Origin: Candidatus Kuenenia stuttgartensis
Lineage (GTDB): Bacteria; Planctomycetota; UBA1135; UBA2386
DNA: 9,110 nt
Reading direction: 5' to 3'
Assembly (NCBI GenBank): GCA_945861365.1
Contig: CAMAUH010000148.1
Location: 1-9,110, forward strand
The notes below the pieces were generated by a model. It did not search any database, was not told the origin of the DNA, and saw only the letters and a list, made by a program, of their open reading frames with translations. The translations under genes were made by a program, and so were the position numbers. Of this stretch, positions 1 to 4,479 are shown in pieces. Position 1 is the stretch's first letter. Every line of letters begins with the position of its first letter.

Positions 1-18
1 ATCGCGTCCAAACCGCGG

Positions 19-44
19 TTTCCCGGCCGAACTCGCGGGGGAAA
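19..44 (-). terminator. hairpin just after the tRNA, possible terminator or 3' processing signal
   Basis: Arms TTTCCC (19-24) and GGGAAA (39-44) pair, and inside them CCG (27-29) pairs with CGG (36-38). This leaves a 2-nt bulge (25-26) and a 6-nt loop. It starts two bases after the encoded CCA of the tRNA in the direction of transcription. No U-tract follows, so a terminator role is tentative. Confidence 0.3.
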
Positions 45-46
45 GA

Positions 47-122
47 TGGTGGGCCGTGCAGGACTCGAACCTGCGACTTCGACTCTGTGAAAATCGCACT
101 CTACCAACTGAGTTAACGGCCC
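47..122 (-). tRNA. tRNA-Val with anticodon CAC, CCA end encoded
   Basis: Read on the minus strand, this 76-nt stretch folds into a full cloverleaf. The acceptor arm GGGCCGT pairs with ACGGCCC, the D stem is ACTC/GAGT, and the anticodon stem CGATT/AGTCG contains one T-G pair. The T stem is GCAGG/CCTGC with a TTCGAGT loop, and the variable loop is 5 nt. The anticodon loop TTCACAG places T33 directly before CAC (plus-strand positions 87-89), so it reads GUG valine codons. The discriminator base is A, and CCA is encoded at 47-49. Shifting the loop to read TTC (Glu) breaks the anticodon stem, so valine is the better call. The gene lies 128 nt downstream of the GHMP kinase gene on the same strand. 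Confidence 0.95.
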
Positions 123-124
123 AA

Positions 125-177
125 TCCTCGCTTCGCAGCGCGGACGCGCAGCACTCCGTAGCGCTGCGGGGCGAGGA
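125..177. repeat. long stem-loop directly upstream of the tRNA
   Basis: TCCTCGC (125-131) pairs with GCGAGGA (171-177), and CGCAGCG (134-140) pairs with CGCTGCG (162-168). An inner CGGA (141-144) / TCCG (155-158) extends the stem across a 3-nt bulge. The two segments are separated by tt (132-133) opposite gg (169-170). That junction would be two G-U pairs in plus-strand RNA, giving 16 continuous pairs, but A-C mismatches in minus-strand RNA. It sits in the 128-nt gap between the kinase stop and the tRNA, ending 2 nt from the mature tRNA 5' end. It could terminate the upstream operon or be a tRNA leader structure; no U-tract follows on either strand. Confidence 0.6.
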
Positions 178-205
178 CGCTAGCGACCGTTCCGGGCTCT
201 TGCAA
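177..205 (-). promoter_or_regulatory. possible sigma70-type promoter for tRNA-Val
   Basis: On the minus strand TTGCAA (205-200; 4 of 6 to TTGACA) is followed by exactly 17 nt and then TAGCGT (182-177; 3 of 6 to TATAAT). Transcription would begin near position 170, giving a leader of about 48 nt that contains the stem-loop next to the tRNA. A 6-bp hairpin (CGGGCT 193-198 / AGCCCG 205-210) overlaps the -35 end. The match is weak, and co-transcription of the tRNA from the upstream operon is an alternative. Confidence 0.28.
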
Positions 206-250
206 GCCCGAGTTTCCCGCTCAGCCAGCCGCCGCCAGGCGCCGTCGCCA

Positions 251-1198
251 TCACGCCGATGCGGTCGGCAAAGCCCCGTAGAACGCGGGCTGCAGGGTCA
301 GCGTCGTCGCCTGCCGGCCTGCCGCCGCGAACGCGCCGACCATCGCGCGGGCGATCTCGGCGGTGCGACCGGCGACCAGCGTGAACGCGACCAGGCCGGG
401 GCCGTGGCCGCAGATCGTCGCGCCGGCCGCGCCGGCGGCGACCGCGGCGTCGAGCGCTTCGCTGAGGCCGGGCACCAGGCGCCGGCGGTAGGGCAGGTGC
501 ACCTCGTCGAAGATGCACTGCCGCAGCAGCGCTTCGTCGCCGTGCTGCAGCGCGTGCAGCACGCCGAGCGTGCGGCCGGTGGTGCGCGCGGCGGCGCCAT
601 GCGGCAGCGTCGGCGGCAGCACGCGCTTGGTCTCGGCGGTGCCCATCGTCAGGTCGGGCAGTGCGATCACGAGCCGCCATTCCGGGTGCACCGGGAACGG
701 CACGATGCGCTGCCGCAGCGTCGTCTCTTGCGGCAGCGACAGCGGCAGCGTCGCCGTGAGGCCGCCGACCAGCGACGCGGCGCCGTGCGCCGGATCGCCG
801 CCGAGCAGCACCAGGGCGTCGAGCAGTTGGGCCGGCGTGCACTTCTTCTTGGCGAGCCGCACGGCGATGCCGAGGCCGGCGGCGTAGCCGGCCGAGATCG
901 TGCCCATGCCGGTGCCGCGCGGGATGGTGCCTTCGACCACCACCGACAGTCCCTTCTGCAGCGACACGTCGAGCAGTTCGGCGCCGCGCTGCAGGCCGCG
1001 CAGCACCGGGTCGTGGCGCGGATCCTCGAGGTGCGCGCTCGGGTCGTCGCGCCGTTCGACCAGCAGCTGGCCGTCGTGGCGCGGCTCGACGGTGATGCCG
1101 AGCGGCAGATCGAGCGCCAGCGCCAGCACGCCGTAGCCGGGGCCGAGGTTGGCCGCGCTGGCTGGCACGTGGAAGGTGATCGGCGCTGGTTTGGCCAC
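251..1198 (-). CDS. thrB: GHMP-family kinase, homoserine kinase-like (ThrB-like), with altered active-site positions
   Basis: This 315-aa protein has homoserine kinase length and architecture; ThrB phosphorylates homoserine with ATP in threonine synthesis. Visible family motifs are P12-ASAANLGPG near the N-terminus, the nucleotide loop PRGTGMGTISAG (93-104), TAETKRVLP (187-195), the PYRRRLVPG segment (236-244) and a C-terminal glycine motif CGHGPGLVAF (263-272). Segments 187-195 and 231-272 align well with E. coli ThrB. Differences are marked. The usual GFD after LGPG reads GYG (Gly23). GLGSSA reads GMGTISA. The GEL..HxDNVAP stretch is shortened and reads GGDPAHGAAS (133-142), so the Glu and Asn expected there are absent. 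The start is GTG, with a weak AGGT about 4 nt upstream; later starts would cut into the first motif. It follows the aldehyde dehydrogenase gene by 41 nt and is probably its operon partner. It may use another substrate or be catalytically impaired. Membership of the GHMP superfamily is firm; homoserine as substrate is not. Confidence 0.82.
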   Translation of the reverse strand: MAKPAPITFHVPASAANLGPGYGVLALALDLPLGITVEPRHDGQLLVERRDDPSAHLEDPRHDPVLRGLQRGAELLDVSLQKGLSVVVEGTIPRGTGMGTISAGYAAGLGIAVRLAKKKCTPAQLLDALVLLGGDPAHGAASLVGGLTATLPLSLPQETTLRQRIVPFPVHPEWRLVIALPDLTMGTAETKRVLPPTLPHGAAARTTGRTLGVLHALQHGDEALLRQCIFDEVHLPYRRRLVPGLSEALDAAVAAGAAGATICGHGPGLVAFTLVAGRTAEIARAMVGAFAAAGRQATTLTLQPAFYGALPTASA

Positions 1199-1239
1199 GC
1201 TTACCTATCGGCCGCGCGGCGGCCGTTCGCGCAGGGAGT

Positions 1240-2766
1240 TCAGTCGCCGAACGTGATGCCCTGGGCCAGCGGCAGGCTGGTGCCCCAGTTCACGGTGTTG
1301 GTCTGGCGGCGCATGTAGGCCTTCCAGCTGTCCGAACCGCTCTCGCGGCCGCCGCCGGTCTCCTTCTCGCCGCCGAACGCGCCGCCGATCTCGGCGCCGC
1401 TGGTGCCGATGTTGACGTTGGCGATGCCGCAATCGCTGCCGTTCGCCGCCATGAAGCGCTCTGCCGAGCGCACGTTCATGGTGAAGATCGAGCTGCTGAG
1501 GCCCTGCGGCACGTCGTTGTTCATGGCGATCGCTTCGTCGAGCGAACGGATCGGCACGATGTAGAGGATCGGTGCGAACGTCTCCTCCTTGACGATCGGC
1601 AGCATCGTCTCGCAGCGCACGATGGTCGGCTCGACGTAGGCGCCGCCCTTCAGCGCGCGCGGCAGCGATGCGCGCTTGCCGCCGGCGACCACCTTGCCGC
1701 CCTGCTGCACGGCGGCCGCGACCGCGTGTTCGAACGCCTTCGCCGAGCCTTCGTCGATCAGCGGGCCGACCAGCGTCTTCTTGTCGAGCGGGTTGCCGAT
1801 GCGGCACTGGGCGTAGGCCTTCACGAGGCGCGCTTGCAGCGCGTCGGCGACCTTCTCGTGCACCAGCAGCCGGCGCGTCGTCGTGCAGCGCTGGCCGGCG
1901 GTGCCGACCGCGCCGAACACGATGCCGCGCACGGCGAGGTCGAGGTCGGCGTCGTCCATGACGACGATCGCGTTGTTGCCGCCGAGTTCGAGCAGCGAGC
2001 GGCCGAAGCGCTGCGCCACGCGCGGGCCGACGATGCGGCCCATGCGCGTGCTGCCGGTCGCCGAGATCAGCGGCACCGCCGGGTCGTCGAGCATCGCACT
2101 GCCGACGGTGAGGTCCGGGCCGATGACGAGGCCGACCAGAGCACTCCATTCCTTGCCGAGCACGTCGGCGGCGATCTTCGTCATCGCGATCGCCGACAGC
2201 GGCGTCTTCAGCGACGGCTTCCACAGGCAGCTGTCACCGCAGGCCAGCGCCAGCATCGAGTTCCACGCCCACACCGCCATCGGGAAGTTGAACGCGGTGA
2301 TGATCCCGACGGTGCCGAGCGGGTGCCACGTCTCGCGCATGTGGTGGTTGGGCCGTTCGCTGGCGATCGTCAGGCCGTGCAGCTGGCGCGACAGGCCGAC
2401 CGCGAAGTCGGCGATGTCGATGCACTCCTGCGCTTCGCCGAGCCCTTCCTGCAGGATCTTGCCGGCTTCGATCGTGATCAGCTTGCCGAGCAGTTCCTTC
2501 TTCGCGCGGTAGGCGTTGCCGATCTGGCGAACGTATTCGCCGCGCTTGGGCGCTGGCAGCTCGCGCCAGCGCAGGAACGCGGCCTGCGCTGCCTTGCTGA
2601 CCGCGGCGTAGTCCGCGGCCGTCGCCATGACGATGCGGCCGATGCCGCTGCCGTCGATCGGCGAGCGCACGAGCAGCTCGTCGCCCTTGGTCTTGCGCCA
2701 GGTGCCGTCGAAGGCACCGCTCTGGATCTTGTCGAGGCCGAGTTCTGCGAGAAAGGTCAGGTCCAT
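1240..2766 (-). CDS. amaB: ALDH7-family aldehyde dehydrogenase (alpha-aminoadipate semialdehyde / piperideine-6-carboxylate dehydrogenase type)
   Basis: This 508-aa protein is a full-length NAD(P)-dependent aldehyde dehydrogenase, close to the usual length of ALDH7A1/AmaB. That family oxidises alpha-aminoadipate semialdehyde (in equilibrium with piperideine-6-carboxylate) to aminoadipate in lysine breakdown. Catalytic features are intact: Asn160 in the AFNFP motif, Lys183 in WKPS, Glu260 in LELGG, nucleophile Cys294 in GQRCTTTRR, and Glu395 in ETFAPI. Subfamily hallmarks are GEAQECIDIADFAVGLSRQ (110-128), SERPNHHMRETWHPLG (136-151) and the SGAEIGGAFGGEKETGGGRE loop (456-475). Glu114 and Arg293 sit where I recall ALDH7 binding its amino-carboxylate substrate. 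The protein is cytoplasmic, with no signal peptide or membrane segment. I chose the ATG at 2766 because family similarity starts there; a GTG four codons upstream is possible, and no clear Shine-Dalgarno sequence supports either. A much longer in-frame extension upstream is rejected because it crosses a strong hairpin and another gene. The gene symbol follows the Pseudomonas name (pcd elsewhere). Confidence 0.92.
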   Translation of the reverse strand: MDLTFLAELGLDKIQSGAFDGTWRKTKGDELLVRSPIDGSGIGRIVMATAADYAAVSKAAQAAFLRWRELPAPKRGEYVRQIGNAYRAKKELLGKLITIEAGKILQEGLGEAQECIDIADFAVGLSRQLHGLTIASERPNHHMRETWHPLGTVGIITAFNFPMAVWAWNSMLALACGDSCLWKPSLKTPLSAIAMTKIAADVLGKEWSALVGLVIGPDLTVGSAMLDDPAVPLISATGSTRMGRIVGPRVAQRFGRSLLELGGNNAIVVMDDADLDLAVRGIVFGAVGTAGQRCTTTRRLLVHEKVADALQARLVKAYAQCRIGNPLDKKTLVGPLIDEGSAKAFEHAVAAAVQQGGKVVAGGKRASLPRALKGGAYVEPTIVRCETMLPIVKEETFAPILYIVPIRSLDEAIAMNNDVPQGLSSSIFTMNVRSAERFMAANGSDCGIANVNIGTSGAEIGGAFGGEKETGGGRESGSDSWKAYMRRQTNTVNWGTSLPLAQGITFGD

Positions 2767-2848
2767 GCGGCGGGCCACTGTCCACGCGCGCCGAGGCCGT
2801 GCAAGTTCGGCGTGGCCGACGGGGGCGCGAAAGCGGTGCCGGAGAACG

Positions 2849-2888
2849 GCGAACGGCCCGCCGCGCCGGGGCGCGTCGGGCCGTTCGC
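2849..2888 (-). terminator. strong 40-nt hairpin after the SdrD_B-protein gene, probable terminator
   Basis: GCGAACGGCCCG (2849-2860) is the exact reverse complement of 2877-2888, giving 12 perfect pairs. Inside the loop CGCGC and GCGCG pair again across one mismatch, so nearly the whole 40 nt forms one stem. It begins 24 nt after the stop of the secreted-protein gene (2913) on the minus strand and lies 82 nt before the aldehyde dehydrogenase start. No U-tract follows, which is common for hairpins in G+C-rich genomes. It probably isolates the ALDH/kinase pair from the gene upstream. The rest of the 146-nt gap shows no convincing promoter. Confidence 0.6.
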
Positions 2889-2912
2889 ATCGCCGCGGTG
2901 GCGGCGCTGGCG

Positions 2913-4214
2913 TCAGAGCCAGTTGCGGTTGTTGTTGGCGTTGTCGAGGGCGTTCTTCAGCGCCGACTGGGCCGCGCGCTGCGGGTGCCCGGAGGGCGTG
3001 AACGGGTGGGCCTGCAGGCTGATGACCGAGCGTTGCATCAGCTCGGCGATCGTGATGTTGCCGAGCGAGCTGCTCCGCACCACGCAGAGCGGGTGCACGA
3101 ATCCCACCGCGACGTTGCAGTGCATGGCGACGAGCTGGGCCGACAGCATGTAGGCCATGTTGGTCGCGGTCGCGTTGCGCAACCAGTTGCGGAAGCCGGT
3201 GAGCGAGCTGAACGCGACGCGCTGGCCGCAGTGGTTGACGATGCCCAGCGTGGGCAGGGTCGGCAGCAGGTTGAAGCAGTGCACGAGCCACAGGCCGTGG
3301 CAGTTGCCCCAGTAGCCGATCGTGTGGCCGCGGCACGGCAGCATCGCCGAGGCCGAGCCGAACGCCTGCACCTGCACGTCACCGCATTCGCAGACGGTGA
3401 CCGTGCGCTGGGCCGGCGTCGTCGCGGTCTGCCCGGCCGGGACGCTCATCTCGACGGTGTAGCTGCCCGCGGGCACGTCGGCGAAGCGGAACGCACCGCT
3501 GCCGTCGGTCGTGGTCGGCGTGGACGTGGAGCCTGTCACCAGGCGCACTTCGCGGCCCGCGATGCCGGCCTCGCCGTTGTCGCGCACGCCGTTGCGGTTG
3601 CCGTCCGCGAACACCGATCCGGACACGTCGCTGCCGGATCCGTCGCCGACGAGGAATGGCTCGTACGACCGCACGACGCACGCGCCGCTCGGCTGCACGC
3701 CGCCGGCGAGCAGGAACGGGCTGGCGGGGCCGTTGCTCAGGTCCCACTTGTCGCCGAACCAGGCCTTGAACCGGCACGCGGAGAACTGCGAGCGCGCGAA
3801 CTCGAGTCGCAGGCTCTGGCCGACGCCGCCGAGGCCGACGCCGAACTGGCTCGGCTGCTCGTTGGCCGAGAACGGCAGGGACAGCGTGATGACGCCCGCG
3901 GTGTTGGTCACCGCGACGAAGCGATCCATCGGGTCGTTGTTCGACACGACTTCGGCGCCGACCGAGAACGGGGTGCTCGTCACGTGCACGTAGTAGGTGC
4001 CGGACGCGAGCGTGGTCGGGAACGCCAGGTAGACGGATTCGGTGGGAGCCGAGAACGCGTTCTCGCCGATCACCGCGTCGAACGACTTGGCGAACGGCAC
4101 ACCGACCGCGTTCACCAACGTGAGCGGTTGCTGGTTGTCGGAGCAGTTCTGGGCCGAGAGGGTGGCGCCGAACAAGGTGGCGACGCCGAGAGCGAGCAGA
4201 CTGGACTTGGTCAT
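2913..4214 (-). CDS. secreted protein with an SdrD_B-like domain and a Cys/His-rich GYW-motif C-terminal domain
   Basis: This is a 433-aa exported protein of unknown function. Residues 1-21 form a Sec signal peptide: K3, a hydrophobic run LLALGVATLFGATL, then a likely cleavage site after LSA before Gln22. Residues about 25-190 are a beta-rich region I cannot assign, with Cys at 24, 147 and 179. Residues 196-260 match an SdrD_B-type (prealbumin-like, calcium-binding) domain: GSVFADGNRNGVRDNGEAGI with its Asp/Asn ladder, then TDGSGAFRFADVPAGSYTVE. A CEC motif (275-277) links to the C-terminal domain, residues 294-433. That domain starts CRGHTIGYWGNCHG and resembles the GYWKNH-type module of other secreted bacterial proteins. 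It contains the adjacent Cys/His pairs C305-H306, H312-C313, H328-C329 and H365-C366. No membrane anchor or sorting tail is visible. The ATG at 4214 is chosen because it gives the signal peptide directly. The gene is divergent from the ELWxxDGT protein gene and ends at a strong hairpin. Confidence 0.85.
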   Translation of the reverse strand: MTKSSLLALGVATLFGATLSAQNCSDNQQPLTLVNAVGVPFAKSFDAVIGENAFSAPTESVYLAFPTTLASGTYYVHVTSTPFSVGAEVVSNNDPMDRFVAVTNTAGVITLSLPFSANEQPSQFGVGLGGVGQSLRLEFARSQFSACRFKAWFGDKWDLSNGPASPFLLAGGVQPSGACVVRSYEPFLVGDGSGSDVSGSVFADGNRNGVRDNGEAGIAGREVRLVTGSTSTPTTTDGSGAFRFADVPAGSYTVEMSVPAGQTATTPAQRTVTVCECGDVQVQAFGSASAMLPCRGHTIGYWGNCHGLWLVHCFNLLPTLPTLGIVNHCGQRVAFSSLTGFRNWLRNATATNMAYMLSAQLVAMHCNVAVGFVHPLCVVRSSSLGNITIAELMQRSVISLQAHPFTPSGHPQRAAQSALKNALDNANNNRNWL

Positions 4215-4479
4215 GCGGGACGAGATTCCTTCTTCCGAGATGCCGCCGGGCGAAGTCGCCGGGCGCGTGCCGGACCATAGCTCACGATCCGCGGTGAGGT
4301 CGGCGGGCGGCCGCGGGCAGGGGCCGGCCGCGGCGCTGCCTGCCGTGGCACCGGCGCAGCCCCGCATCCCGGAGCGGGACGCCGAGTGGTCCGACCGGGC
4401 GGTCCGGAATCGAGGCATTCCGTGTGAGTTCCAGCCCGGCGTTCCGCTCGTGCCGGTACCGGTCCCCGACCTCCGTCCC
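4215..4479. promoter_or_regulatory. divergent intergenic region between two secreted-protein genes
   Basis: These 265 bp must hold the promoters for both flanking genes. I see no consensus promoter. The best minus-strand -10 is TATGGT near 4272-4277, without a good -35. Short inverted repeats are present: TCCCG/CGGGA (4367-4371 and 4375-4379), TCCGACC against GGTCCGGA with one bulged base (4390-4396 and 4401-4408), and a perfect 10-bp palindrome CCGGTACCGG (4453-4462) that ends 17 nt before the ATG at 4480. Plus-strand reading frames stay open here, but the sequence looks like low-complexity G+C-rich coding noise. Confidence 0.45.
4227..4231 (-). promoter_or_regulatory. purine-rich Shine-Dalgarno candidate for the SdrD_B protein
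   Basis: On the minus strand AAGGA lies in the purine run GGAAGAAGGAA, 12 nt before the ATG at 4214. The spacing is longer than the usual 5-9 nt. It supports the 4214 start, because no better-spaced start follows before the signal peptide. It is the clearest Shine-Dalgarno-like sequence in the window. Confidence 0.4.

Noticed and set aside
81..100. Reading the tRNA as Glu (TTC anticodon)
   Set aside because: That placement breaks the anticodon stem. CAC with T33 gives five pairs and a standard 7-nt loop.
1..250. Integration (att) site of a mobile element at the tRNA
   Set aside because: I found no direct repeat of the tRNA 3' end elsewhere in the window and no integrase or transposase gene. 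A search beyond the window edge was not possible.
56..1318. Long plus-strand open frame opposite the GHMP kinase gene
   Set aside because: Its translation is Arg/Ala/Gln-rich with no recognisable motif and runs through the tRNA gene. The minus-strand frame carries clear kinase motifs.
2767..3336. N-terminal extension of the aldehyde dehydrogenase frame
   Set aside because: Family similarity begins at 2766. The extension overlaps the SdrD_B gene out of frame and spans the hairpin.
1726..4280. Two long plus-strand frames (1726-3153 and 2799-4280) opposite ALDH and the SdrD_B protein
   Set aside because: They are low-complexity, Arg/Ala-rich by-products of G+C-rich codon use on the opposite strand, and one crosses the strong hairpin at 2849-2888.
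4042..4479. Longer N-terminus for the ELWxxDGT protein
   Set aside because: The 146 extra codons overlap the divergent gene and have no family-like sequence. The signal peptide at 4480 marks the start.
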